From contig JAEHOE010000206.1 in NCBI GenBank assembly GCA_016858145.1, positions 80,176 through 144,175 of the forward strand: 64,000 bases of DNA, given 5' to 3'. Shown piece by piece: positions 1 to 10,310 of this stretch. The translations under genes were made by a program, and so were the position numbers. Below the pieces are notes generated by a model. That model was not told the DNA's origin. It searched no databases and worked only from the letters and a program-made list of their open reading frames with translations. Source of the stretch: Edaphochlamys debaryana (taxonomy: Eukaryota > Chlorophyta > Chlorophyceae > Chlamydomonadales). Within the stretch, counting starts at the first letter, position 1. Each line of letters opens with the position of its first letter.

Positions 1-2
1 AC

Positions 3-3000
3 CCTGCGGGCCAGCGGGAGTTTGCGGCGTCACGCCTGGCCCCTCTTTGCGCCGCCGGCCGCCCGCCGCTGGTGCTCGCCGCCGACTTCAACTGGGTTCC
101 GGACGTGCAGCTCGACTCCGTCGCTGGGGCAGGTCGCTCTAGCGACCCCCCAACTGCCCGGCAGTTCGCAGCTGCGTGCCCGCGCCTGGTTGACTCCTTC
201 CGTCACCTTCATCCGCAGCTACGCAGCTTCAGCTATGTGGCGCCCAATGGTGGGTCCCGTGTTGACCGGGTCCTCCTCTCGCCGGGCCTGGCACCGGCCC
301 TGCGTGAGGCAGCCATTCGGGAGGCCGCAGTCTCCGATCATCGTCTTGTCCTAGCAGGCCTTGCCCCAGTTGCGGACTCGCGCCTGGGGCCGGGCCTCCG
401 TCGTGTGCGTGTTTCGTTCTGCGACTTTGCTGACTTGCGCGACTCCTTGTCTGCCTGGCTTGAGGCTGCTATCGCTGAGGCGCCCGCGGGTGACCGCGAG
501 CTCCTTGAGTGGTGGCCGGGCTTCAAGCGCAGGCTAGCCGCCCATGCGGGGCGGCTGAATCGTGAGGCCTATGTCCGCCGCGTCGCAGCCGGCGCCGACG
601 AGGAGGCGGCGCAAGCCGCCTTTGACTCGGCGCTGGCAGCGGCAGCGGCGGGCGACCAAACCGCCGCCCGAGATGCCGTGGTTGCCCGCTCTGCGAGCGC
701 TGCGGCAGCGCTCCGGGCGGCGGCGCGCCCTGCTGGCGCTGCGCGGCGGGCATGGCTACGCTCAGGCGAACGGCCGTGCCCCGCTGTCACCTCCCTCGTT
801 CGGCCTCCCACGCCGCGGTGCCCGATCCTGGCGCTGCGGCGACCTAACGGCACGTTGGTCACCTCGCCCACGGTGGTTCCGCAGGTGGCCGCCGACTTCT
901 GGGCTAGCGTGTGCACGCCTGGCCCTGCAGCGCCGTCGGCCCGCCATGCGGTGCTGACGGCGCTACGGGAGCTGGGGTCGCGCTGCCCAGCGTCGGCGGT
1001 CGAGGCCTTGGGCCAGCCTACGGTTACCGCTGAGGAAGTTCGCAAGGCGCTGGCGGCCTCACCGCCTGGCAAGGCGGCGGGGGCCGACGGCATCCCAACC
1101 GAGCTCTACAAGGAATTCTCCACACAGTTTGCGCCCCTGTTAGCTCGAGTCTTCACTGCGGTGGGGACTCAGCAGGCGGCGCCAGCTGGCTTTCTTGATG
1201 GCGTCATCTCCTCGTTCTACAAGGCGGGCGACCGCACGCTTCCCTCCAACTACCGCCCAATCACCCTCCTCGACACCGACTACCGCACCCTCGCCCGTGT
1301 CCTCATGCTTCGTCTTCGACCCGTCTTCGCCCTCGTCATTGGCCCTGAGCAAACTGCCTTCCTTGCTGGCCGCCGCATCGCCGACAACGTGCTGCTCTTG
1401 CAGCTGTTGCCGGAGTTGCTGCGGTCGGCAGGGCAGGCGGGGGCCGCCGTCTTCCTCGATTTCTACAAGGCCTATGACACTGTTGATCGCTCTTTCCTCT
1501 TTGACTGCCTGGAGGCGCTGGGCGTCGGATCGGGCTTCCTAGCCTGGGTCCGCTGCCTGCACACGGGCACCCGCGCCTCAGCCCCTGTCAACGGCCGCCT
1601 GTCCAACCCGGTCTCCATCTCGGCTGGCGTTCGGCAGGGGTGCCCCCTCGCCCCTCTCCTCTACCTCGCCGTGGCTCAGGCTCTGTCCTGCTGGCTGCGG
1701 CGGGTGTCGGGTGGGGTTGGTGGCGGCTGGGGTGCCGGTGCTGGCCTCCCAGTACGCTGACGACTGCACCCCCCTGCTGGACGGCCCCCGCTGCGCTCCT
1801 GCATTCCTGCAAGCCATGGAGGTCTTCCGGCAGGCCTCGGGTCAGCGCCTAAACGTTGACAAAACAGAGCTTATGCCGCTCGGCCCTGCTGCTGCTGCCC
1901 CTGTCCTGGAGCGTGTTGCCAGCTCCGAGGCCGGGACCGCGGCCAGCGGGGCTCCTGCCCCGGCGCCGCCGGTCTCGGCAGCGCCCACCACCTCTCCGCC
2001 GCCCCTCGGGGCGGCGGCCTCCTCTGTGGCCCTGGCGGGTGCGTCCGCTCCCGCCACGGCCGCAGATACCCCGCACGCTGGCGCTGCTGCCGCGGTGACC
2101 CTTGTGGTCGCAGCGGCGGCGGCGCCGGCTCCTGCCCTCCGCACCGTGTCCTCAGCCCGCACGCTGGGCGTCCTGTTTTGGGGCGCCCCGCCCTCAACGT
2201 TACCTGTCGTCGACTTCGCTCCTGTCTACGCCGTCCTGCAGCGAGTGGCGCACCTGCCGCTTTCTGCCTTCGGCCGCGCTTTTGCGGCCTCGTCGTATGC
2301 GCTAAGTAAAGTTCTGTACCATCTTGAGTTTTCCCGCCTGCCGTCAGCCTCAGCGCTGTCGACCCTCGGCAGTCGTGTGGCGGCGCTGGTGGATCGGGGC
2401 CTGGCTCCGGACGCTGACGCCGACACGCGACGCACGCGCCTGCCTGGCTTGCCGTCGGACTGCCTCGTGCTCCCGCCTGTGGTTGGCGGCTTCGGCCTCC
2501 TACCGCTGCGTGAGCACGTTCAGGCCCGGCATGCTTGCCTGGCCTCACGCTTTATCCAAGGCGCGCTGGGCTTCTTGCCTAGTGTGCCCACCTGGGTGGC
2601 GGTGGCGATGGCGCAACTTCGTCGTCTCCATCCGGCCGCCCACCCCCTCGCCCTCCTCACTGCAGCCGCTGGCGGGCGCCTCTTCGGATGCCCCATCCCC
2701 AGCGACTGCCCCGCCCTCAAACGTCTTGTCTCTGCCTTCACTACTCTTCCGCCGCCGGCTGTGCTTGCGTGGGACTTGCTGGCAGCGGGGCCATGGTGCT
2801 ACCACGCTCCGCTGTGGGGCAATCCCGCGCTTGATGCTGGCGGCGAGCCTCTACATGTGGCTTTCCCCGACCTCTTCGACGTGCCTTCGCTTCGTTGCGT
2901 GGGCATGGCGGTTGCGGTGGTGGATGCCTTCCGTCGCTTCAACCGTCAATGGGAGCGGCGGCCTGGCGGGCGCCCGTCGCCGCGCTGGGCTCGCCGTTGC

Positions 3001-4008
3001 CTGCCCCTGTACCGCTCTGACGTCGTTCTTGGTGTGCTCGGCGTCTCGGAATGGTTCACACTACCGTCCGAGCTCCACTGCGGAGTTCGGGCCGCTGGCC
3101 TCTTTGCAGCACTGCTGCAGCGTATCCCCCCAGCTTGGGTGGAGGCTGCACGTGCTGCACGGCTGGCGCCTGGTGGGCCGGCCGCGGCCCCGCCGCTGCT
3201 GGCTGCCTGTCGCATCATCGCCCCTGCCGTGGGCTGGACGCTGCCGCCGGGTGCTCCCTGCCGCGTGATCCAGCTCACGGTTCGGGCCGCTACTCAGCTC
3301 CAACTCTCCGCGTCGGTGGAATCGCTGGCGCGGCGCCATCGGGCCTTCGTTGCGGAGGCCCTGTCCCTTCCCGCTGCGCCGCCTGAATCACTGTCTGCGT
3401 TCGCCGCAGCTCTGCGGCGGCTTTGGGCGGTGCGGTGGGAGCCGGAACACAAAGAACCGCTCTGGCGTCTGGCTCTTAATGGGTTTGCGGGATTTGGGAT
3501 GCATGCAGCTGATATTGCTCGGGGAGTAGGCCCTGCGATGTGCCCATGTGGTGTGTGGATGGATGAAGGGGATCGGGCGCACCACTTCTGGTCTTGCTGT
3601 GTCGCTGGTGCTCTTCGTGAGGCCCTTGAAGAAGAACTGTACAGATGGACTCCTAGCTATGCCCTCGGCAAGCAGCATTTGTGGCTCGTGACTCCGCCTG
3701 TGGGCGTGTCTGGTGTGACTTGGGATGTGGTCTGCCTAGCTGCGGTGGCTGCTCTGGAGCGGGGACGTCAGTGGCTCTATGCCGCCCGCCCGGAGACAGG
3801 TGCCCCGCTTGGGCGCGCCACCCTTTCTCGACTTGGTTTGCAAGTGGTTGCGGAATTTTGGGCTCGTGTTCGCTCCTTTGCGGAAGACTGTGGTCAAGGT
3901 TTCAGTAAGAAGTGGAGAGACGTTCCGCCCGAGCACCCTTTCCTGGGCGGCGTCGCCGGGAAGCCGCGGTTCAACCCCCCTGCGGATGTCGAGCCGCCTT
4001 CCCCCTGA
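3..4008 (+). pseudogene. LINE ORF2-like polyprotein (endonuclease + reverse transcriptase), frameshifted
   Basis: The frame is open to the left window edge. The end of an endonuclease/exonuclease/phosphatase-type endonuclease is visible: DFN near 87-95, SRVDR near 255, SDH near 333-341. The reverse transcriptase follows: GKAAGADG near 1070, YRPITLL near 1250, motif A FLDFYKAYD near 1450-1478, motif B GVRQGCPLAPLLY near 1627-1665 and motif C YADD at 1753-1764. Motif B lies in the frame ending at 1760 and YADD in the frame open from 1711 to 4008, so a frameshift falls at about 1690-1755. A Cys/His cluster (CPCG, then HHFWSC) at 3541-3597 resembles the zf-RVT motif at the C-terminus of L1-type LINEs. 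The protein would nick target DNA and reverse transcribe LINE RNA. This copy looks inactive unless the shift is a sequencing error. Confidence 0.88.
1885..2157 (+). other. Ala/Pro/Ser-rich insertion inside the LINE reverse transcriptase
   Basis: Between motif D (NVDKTELMPLG) and the motif E/thumb-like ARTLGVLFWG lie about 90 residues made almost only of Ala, Pro, Ser, Thr and Val. In most LINE reverse transcriptases these motifs are much closer together. The insertion is in frame and uninterrupted. The DNA is low-complexity GC-rich, so it may have grown by slippage. Confidence 0.7.
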
Positions 4009-4215
4009 CTCGGCGTGGTTGTGGTGCTTATGATGATCTCATGTGGCTAGCCCTCTCGGGCTGAGACTGTCGCTGTATGGGTTGGAGTAGGTGGCTGCCT
4101 CGGTGATGGACATTCCCTTAGGGTACGCCTGGGGTCGGGGGAAGTTGACTCTCTCCCCCTTGTGCGGGGCCGGCAGCTTGCTGCCCGCTGGCCGCAACCC
4201 TGTAATGCGTCATTC

Positions 4216-4237
4216 CTAACCACTGCGCCACGCCCGC
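4216..4237 (-). pseudogene. tRNA-Met (elongator) 5' fragment cut by the LINE 3' end
   Basis: On the minus strand this is the first 22 nt of the elongator tRNA-Met gene (acceptor strand GCGGGCG, D-stem, start of D-loop), identical to the 5' end of the gene at 18302-18425. Beyond 4216 the sequence is LINE, so anticodon, intron and T-arm are missing. It cannot encode a tRNA. Confidence 0.85.
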
Positions 4238-5129
4238 AGATGTGGTGGGTAGCAGCAGCAGTGCCAATCCTCCATCGATCTCGCTTAACATTGGGAGGAG
4301 GTGCACTCCGAAGCAGGGCCTCCCTAGACAGCAAGCAGCTGGGGCAGGAAGCACAGGCCCTCAGGAGGGGATCAGGAGGGGACCAAACCGCCTGCTAGGC
4401 AAGCCAAGCAAGCTATGCCAGCACCACTACTGCCGTAGGCAGTCAGATGTGCGGCTGCGTATCGGGACATTCGTTGTGAAGCTGCTGAGCGGCATGCTGT
4501 GTGATCCAGCAGGCGTGCAGGCTGGGGAGGAGGACAGAATGCCACCAGCAGGCAGGTGCCCGCCCTGCCCGCCAGGCCCCCACCCCCCCTGCCAGCAATT
4601 CACTAAGGCTGCTCACCCTCCCCCAACAAGCAAGGACACATCCAACCCCGCATCCATGCCAGGAAGCGGCAGCTGGAGACACGCGGAGTGAGAGCGAGAG
4701 GGCTTGAGGAATAGCCGCTAGTCGCCAAGGGCAGGCTTGCAGGCATGACGGTGTGCGCTGCTGGGTCGGCAACCTGCTGCACAGGTGGCATGCTTTCGGC
4801 AGCAGAGACGGGGTGAGGGGCGGCATCGGGAATGTGGGCGGGCTGGGATGGGGTCGGAGTTCTAAGTCAGGGAGTCAGCTCACGGTCAGGTGCGCAGGAT
4901 TAGACCTTGCGGATTCCCCTCAGTTCCCCCAGCGGGATCGACGCAGGCACCCAGCTGCTCCTCTCTGCACGGGGACTGGCCAGGCTCCAGGAGTGACGGG
5001 CTGGGCGTGAAGGAGACTTTCCGGCGGTTGGGGGCGAAGGTGTGGGAGGCGTTCAAGGCGGGCGTGAGGTCCGTGGTGTGCGTGCTGTGCGTGGTGTGGT
5101 GTGGTGTGTGTGCTGTGGGGTGCAGGCGT
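4238..5129. repeat. Spacer of the three-tRNA segment, copy I
   Basis: No credible gene. 4238-4733 is nearly identical to 18426-18910 (and its first 91 bp to 26371-26462). 4734-5129 is nearly identical to 20808-21203. Small differences include a short extra stretch near 4370. The pieces match two parts of copy II that a LINE separates, so this copy shows the uninterrupted order. A TG/GTG-rich run at 5070-5125 precedes tRNA-Pro. Confidence 0.85.
4727..4734. other. Empty target site corresponding to the LINE insertion at 18911-20800
   Basis: AAGGGCAG occurs once here, while the paralogous locus has it on both sides of the LINE (18904-18911 and 20801-20808). This is the pre-insertion state of a duplicated target. 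Confidence 0.85.
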
Positions 5130-5201
5130 GGGAGTTTGGTCTAGTGGTATGATTCTCGCTTAGGGTGCGAGAGGTCGTGGGTTCAATTCCCGCAACTCCC
5201 C
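5130..5201 (+). tRNA. tRNA-Pro(AGG)
   Basis: A 72-nt cloverleaf without intron: acceptor GGGAGTT/AACTCCC, anticodon loop TTAGGGT between CTCGC and GCGAG, T-loop TTCAATT. It closely resembles plant tRNA-Pro(AGG), which reads CCN proline codons. It is the only intact copy here. The copy at 21204 loses its 3' end and only a 3' piece remains at 60343. TTTT at 5204 is a good Pol III terminator. It is on the strand opposite to the Met tRNAs. Confidence 0.96.
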
Positions 5202-5203
5202 CG

Positions 5204-5207
5204 TTTT
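5204..5207 (+). terminator. Pol III T4 terminator of tRNA-Pro
   Basis: TTTT starts two bases after the discriminator base of tRNA-Pro; T4 runs are the usual RNA polymerase III stop. Confidence 0.75.
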
Positions 5208-6211
5208 GCGCCGGGGAGCAGCTCTCCTGGGCTGGCGAGCCGCCCCTGGGTACAGCGTGAGGGATACGTGGGTCACCAGGAGGAGGGGGGCAGGCTGAGC
5301 CACCCCAACCTGTGTGCACTGACACAAACATCCAGAACTTCAAGAGCCTGAGCTCGCAAGTGCCACCAGGTAGACACACACAAGAGAGGGCAGCCAGTAT
5401 GCAACTTGATGCTGCACTGCATGCTGCGCCTGCTGTGCATGCAGTGCGTGAACATGTCCTGGCACCACACCCCATGCACAACACGAGGTGCTTGTGCCAG
5501 TAGATGGGCTGTCAATAGTCAGCATCCACTCTTCCCCCTACAAGCCCCCTCTGATCTCTGGAGGACTGCTTTCTGGTGACTGCTTTGCTTGCGGCCCAGG
5601 CCGGTCGAGTCAGCGCAGTGCGTGCACTGGTCTGAATCTGGTCACAATCTACGCTCCTGGCTCGCAGCACGTTGGCACTGCTCCTGGCTCTGAAGGCCGC
5701 CAGCGACCCGATCAGCATGTAGACGGCATGCTGAAGGACCCGAGGCCAGAGCAGTTCATGGCTGCGCTGGGTGCGCGCGCTGATACAAGACGGGAGGTCA
5801 TGAGGATGTCTGGTAGCCGCCCGGCAGGTGAATTTCGCGCAGACCGCCGAGACCGTGGCCCTCCCTTCTGGAATCGCTCTACTGCTGCGCTTTAGTCTGC
5901 TTCGCAACTGGTGTACGCGCAGGAATGCGCGAGTCGCGCGCTCTTGGCATCCGCGTTCGGTTCGCTCCAACGCAGAGTTGGCGCCTATGCTGCCTACATA
6001 TGAGCTTTATTAATATACAGAATGTCAATCGCGTGCTTTCTAGCAGCTGCTAGTAAGTTTGGTCGGACATGTTGGCCGACAATCTCCGCGACCAGGTTCA
6101 AGTATGTTTGCCCTGTTGCACGCCGTAATCATCGCCCAAGCTGTCTGTTACTATGGGCAGTCCGCAAGAGGTGTGCGAGCAGCGCCTGGTACGCAACCCT
6201 AGGCGACATGA
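5208..6211. repeat. Spacer of the three-tRNA segment, downstream of tRNA-Pro, copy I
   Basis: No gene recognised. 5330-6211 is nearly identical to 24900-25780. 5187-5866 is nearly identical to 60348-61029 apart from an extra few bases near 60740. Open frames here are short and have no recognisable domain. The right edge is the insertion site of the LTR retrotransposon. Confidence 0.85.
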
Positions 6212-8125
6212 CATCTGTCAGCGGTTCATGTGACGATACGAGCAAGTTGTCGCGACACGTTGGCGTGGCAGCGTGAGTGCGCAGAACTCAGCGGAGCAAG
6301 CATGCATGAGCCCAACGCGCAAGCAGTTGAGGCGTGCAAGCGAGGACACGTCGCACTCGGGTGCGCACAAGTAGCATGGCATGGAGGGGGGCGGCTCGCG
6401 GCCTCCCCCCACAAGCGAGTGCTCCCACGGCGGAGAGTCAAGAAGATGAGGCACTCCGGGTGCATAGCTGACGAGCGAGGCACATGGCGAGCTCACATGC
6501 CGACCGGCTCCTGGTCAGGTACCGCACGTACCCACCAGGAGCGGGTCGGCCGAGGGTGCCAGTGCGTGTGTGTATGGGCGGAGGGGGCCCCGACACAGCT
6601 ACCTGCGCTGGAGCCTAGCCTGCGTCACGTATCTATCAGCGCTGGTATCATTGGTGGTTTGTGTTCAGCCGGGCATGCCCGCGCAGCCCGGTTGGGCTCT
6701 GCGCTCAGGGCTGTGCGTCGCTTACGGTGATATCGCATGGCAATGCTCTTGTGTGATGATGTGTATGGTTGATGTGTTATTCGTGAGCAGCCGAGCGCCG
6801 GAAAGGCTCAATCACTCGGCCATCCAATTGTGCGCGCCGTGGCGAGCCCAGGACGCCACGTCCTCCCATTTGGATGGATACTACATCTGTGAGTGGCCGG
6901 CCAGCCCCTCTGACGGGCCCGGCCGGACCTTCTGTGGTTGATTGCAACTGAAAGTGCTTCTGTTTGGGCCCCAAGCCCGCCCAATTGATGTTGACGTGTG
7001 CCAGGGGCATACTTGAAGGTTTGATGACTCGGAATGGGCATAGCGGGGGCCTGGAGAGGCTTTTAAAGGTGTGCAAGCGTCGAGCAGCCCCGGCGACAGC
7101 GGCAAGCATCCGGGTCGCCCGAGAGGGCTGCGACGGGGCCACGCCGCTGTTGACGGGGTGCCCTGGAAAGCCTGAACACAGACATCAATGCAGGCAGGCT
7201 TGGCGTGGCTCATAGGGCCCTCGGCACTCAATGACCTCGAGCCGGAGGCAAGGTCAAGCGAAATCTATGTAGGGGAAGTAAAGTAGTGAAGAATAAGGTA
7301 GCCGAACAGGGCAGGCAGGCCCGGGCGGGGACTGCTCAAGGCCCGTATCTTCCGGCAGTCCCGGGGCCGGCCCAGGGCCGCGGGGCTCGCCAACTCAGCT
7401 GGGACTGTACGGCTCTTCAGCGTGTGATTTAGTATGTAAGGGAGGCTCTTCTCGCTGGGCCTGCGAACACAACCCCTGAGCCCACAGAAGGGAACTCTGC
7501 AAACAGCCTTACCACGCGGACTTGTTTGGGAGGCCCCTTGGGCGCCCACTTAGATTGCTGTCGATAATTGGGGGCTGCGGACTTCGCGGAAGGGAACTTG
7601 ATTTGGCGAAGCGGTTTGGCCACCGCCTAGCCTTTTAGCAGTGACGTTGTAACGTGCGCGTGTTCCTCGGCCCACCACAGCTCAGGTCCGGGCGCGGCCA
7701 GTGAGGCCGGCCGGTTCCTGACGCTCCCGTGTGAGCAGCCCATAAGCCCGTGCTAGACACTTGCACATACCGTTAGGTCTCTCCCTCTTGCAGGTGCCTC
7801 TCGCTGGTGCTTGGCGCCCACCAGCCTGCGCCGCGTCCGCCACGCGCACGCACACGCACACGCACCTGTGCCCCCTTGACCCCTCGGTACAGTTGTGCCC
7901 CCCGTGTCTGCTAGCCCCACAGGCTTAATCTGCCCTGCTCCCACGCACTAGCCGAGCGCCGTTGCGATAGCACTGCCGGTCTAGCTAGCTCCGTGCCCAC
8001 AGCACGTTTGACGCGCAGCCGTACTTCCCTTTACAAGCGAAGCGTAGCTGAGCGTGCCCATTGGCCCGGGCCTCCGCTCCCTGAGGTTCAGGCAAAAGAC
8101 CTGACCCAGGCATAGGTGACAGGGC

Positions 8126-8532
8126 GGCTGAATCCACCTGCACCTTTCCGGCGCGCACACCCACTGATCCAGGGGTGCACATCTAGGGGCGGCTGAATCC
8201 ACCCTACTTGAGCCGAAGTGCGTAATCCCAAGGTGTTATCCTAGCGCGCGGTACAGGAGCATCCCTCGCCCTCCCTAGGGTTGGGCACACGCAGGTCCGG
8301 AGGCTGAATCCCGAGGACCACCGTTAGCGACTAGGGCACACCGGTAAGAAGAGTAGGAAGAACCTACCACGCGTGTGGCAAGGCTCGTGACCCCCTTGGC
8401 CCGGGGCACAGGTGCAGTAGCGGCGACTCCGCACTGTGCTGCCTGTACGTGTCATAATCCCTGGGGCGAACTAGGAAAGTAGGCACAAGGAGGTAGGCGT
8501 TCGTCTGGCACGTAGCTGCGGAGGCTGAATCC
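8126..8532 (+). repeat. Four dispersed copies of GGCTGAATCC in the LTR
   Basis: GGCTGAATCC occurs at 8126, 8191, 8302 and 8523 (and at the matching places in the 3' LTR), each with similar flanks. It may be a binding motif in the LTR regulatory region upstream of the TATA box, or a decayed tandem repeat. Confidence 0.5.
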
Positions 8533-8681
8533 CGAGCAGCAACCCCCCCTTACATAAGCTAGGGCACCGGACGCGGGCCCTCTGTACAGCTTTAGCGGGT
8601 GAGACCTCAACCGTCCCCCGTCGGGTGAGACCTCACCGTCCCCCGCTCTGCCCCGTTCACTAGGGCCTGCGCACAAAGCGC

Positions 8682-8688
8682 TATAAAA
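8682..8688 (+). promoter_or_regulatory. Candidate TATA box of the LTR promoter
   Basis: TATAAAA lies about 290 bp before the LTR end (also at 17534-17540 in the 3' LTR). If used, transcription would start near 8710, making 6216-8710 U3 and the rest R-U5. Position and sequence fit; there is no expression evidence. Confidence 0.45.
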
Positions 8689-8970
8689 CTAAAGACTTCC
8701 GCTGCGTAATCACCCTCAGCTTCAGGCTGAACTAGCTCGCTCTCACCCAGCGTAGCCTCCACGCCCCCCACCGGGCGCATAAACGTGTTGGCAGGTGTCT
8801 CCACACACCCCACACAGGCAGTAGATCATCCAGGCGATCCTAGGGCGCGCCTCTGTGTCACCGCGTAGTCACACCACTTGTTAGGGGATAGGCAAGGGCT
8901 TGACGCGTTTGCGTGGGCAAACGGGGAAAAAATTTGGGTGTTGACACGTTTGGTGTACACGACGCGTTTG

Positions 8971-8982
8971 TGGTAGCGGGAC
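8971..8982 (+). other. Primer-binding site for initiator tRNA-Met
   Basis: TGGTAGCGGGAC is the exact complement of the last nine bases plus CCA of the initiator tRNA-Met encoded at 18192-18263. After a two-base offset the match resumes with CTGGTT. Initiator Met is the commonest primer for minus-strand DNA synthesis in plant and fungal LTR retrotransposons. Confidence 0.85.
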
Positions 8983-9512
8983 GCCTGGTTCTGGATCGTG
9001 CATCTCTGCCCGTGCCCCCGCAGGCAATCGGCAAGAGTGCAGCAAACCAGTCGGTGGTAGCCTCAGGACCGTAGAACATCCTGGGCGTACCCCAAAAGCG
9101 GGGTCCGAACCGCCAAACCGTGTGGGTAGCAAGAGGGAGGATTTTCACCTGCCCCTCCCCACAAAGCGCAAAGCGCAAAGCTAGCTAGCACCGAAGGCTG
9201 CTATCAAAGCACCTCGGCAAATCAGGGTAACCCATATATCTAGCGGATCAGGCGAAGTGCACTCGCCCCCGCGCCAAAAGCAAAACACGACCTAACCCAA
9301 AACGCCTGCCCCCCAACCCGGAGGCAGGGGTTCAAAACAACTTGAAGAGGCACGCCCTAGGGTCCCAAAGCGAGAAACTACCCTTTAGGGCAGCGGCAAT
9401 CTAAGCCGCCAAGAAGCCTCTGCTCTCCTCGGGCCCCCTTGCTCGCCTGCCCTTCCTTCCTCCCCACAAACCCCCAGGCAGACCAAGGCCCGTTTCAAGA
9501 GCCCCATACAAG
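8983..9512 (+). other. Leader between primer-binding site and gag
   Basis: Non-coding 5' leader of the LTR retrotransposon. It is expected to hold the packaging signal, but no specific structure was recognised. Confidence 0.6.
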
Positions 9513-10310
9513 ATGGCCACCGGCCTGACCGCCTCGGCACTCAATGCCATCCCAACTTTCGAACCCAAAGCCGAAAGTGCCCGGGAATGGCTGGAGCATA
9601 TTGAGCAATACGGCGGCGCTCTCAAGTGGAGCGAGAAAGACATGCTGACAGCCGCACGCTGTCGGCTAGGGCCTGGCCCCAATGCATGGGCCAAAGCATG
9701 CCCTAGCCGCCTCACGTCCTGGCCAGACTTCTGCGCCGCCCTTACTGAGCGGTACGCCATTAGTCCTGCCGTACTTTACTACCGACTGGCCAACTGCCGT
9801 CAGGACGAAAGCGAGATTACGAGAGATTACGCGGATCGGTTTCGTGTACTGCTCAGTCAGCTCAACATCGACGGCAACTCAGAGCCGAGCTACATGCATA
9901 ACTTCTTGCGTGGTCTCCCAACCGACCTGCAAGAAAAGGTACACTTCTATCGACCACGTAACCTTGATCAAGCTATAGAGGCAGCAACCTATCATGCTGA
10001 AACCATCAACTTTACAGATGGCGACGGGGACCAAACCTCTCGGTCTCCCACCACAAGTCCTACGTCTGCACCGTCGCTCCAAGAAGACAGCGACAGTGCA
10101 CACGAGACAGCTCCTCCAGAACAGGCGCCGCATCGGCGGGCACAGCGCCCCTTTAGTGCCCAGCAGCACTTTGAGGCATTTAGCCCAACCGTCGCAGCCA
10201 TCGAGGACATGTCACGCCGCGTGGAGGAACTCGCCCACACCTTTCGGGGCGACGGCGAGTCAGGCTGGCAACACGGCTGGCCTGAAACTGGGCCAACGGG
10301 CGAGGAGTAA
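9513..10310 (+). CDS. Retrotransposon Gag protein (Ty3-type gag domain)
   Basis: 265 residues from an ATG in a good context (AAGATGGCC). The first 165 residues look like the Retrotrans_gag domain (PF03732): IPTFEPKAESAREWLEHIE at residues 13-31, a WPDFCAALTERYA segment near 70-82, RDYADRFRVLLSQL near 108-121 and FLRGLPTDLQEKV near 134-146. The tail (170-265) is Ser/Thr/Pro/Glu-rich with a short possibly helical stretch and no CCHC knuckle. Gag would form the particle that packages element RNA. No pol frame follows, and the 3' end of the ORF lies in the first unit of a tandem duplication. A domesticated gag gene is an alternative, but the LTRs and primer-binding site argue for a mobile element. 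Confidence 0.85.
   Translation: MATGLTASALNAIPTFEPKAESAREWLEHIEQYGGALKWSEKDMLTAARCRLGPGPNAWAKACPSRLTSWPDFCAALTERYAISPAVLYYRLANCRQDESEITRDYADRFRVLLSQLNIDGNSEPSYMHNFLRGLPTDLQEKVHFYRPRNLDQAIEAATYHAETINFTDGDGDQTSRSPTTSPTSAPSLQEDSDSAHETAPPEQAPHRRAQRPFSAQQHFEAFSPTVAAIEDMSRRVEELAHTFRGDGESGWQHGWPETGPTGEE

Larger units (their letters stand above)
1..4215 (+). mobile_element. L1-like LINE retrotransposon, 5' end outside window
   Basis: A non-LTR retrotransposon that enters the window inside its endonuclease domain and runs to its 3' untranslated region. Coding sequence ends at 4008, followed by about 207 bp of 3' UTR. The 3' end abuts the D-loop of a tRNA-Met gene at 4216, where identity to the intact tRNA-Met copies at 18302 and 26247 begins. 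The left flank and any 5' target duplication are outside the window. A related but different subfamily is found on the minus strand at 18911-20800 and 12195-12885. Confidence 0.9.
6216..8970 (+). repeat. 5' LTR
   Basis: It aligns with 15068-17819 at a constant offset of 8852 without indels. About five substitutions were seen by eye (for example near 6452, 6805, 7166, 7829 and 8933), implying a young insertion. The repeat has no coding potential. Its last bases differ from the 3' LTR: after GACGCGT it has TTG and then the primer-binding site, whereas the 3' LTR continues CTGAAGCTGACA. Confidence 0.9.

Noticed and set aside
4130..4237. tRNA-derived SINE at the LINE 3' end
   Set aside because: The A-box-like part is exactly the 5' end of the local tRNA-Met gene with its native flank, so gene truncation explains it; no B-box was found.
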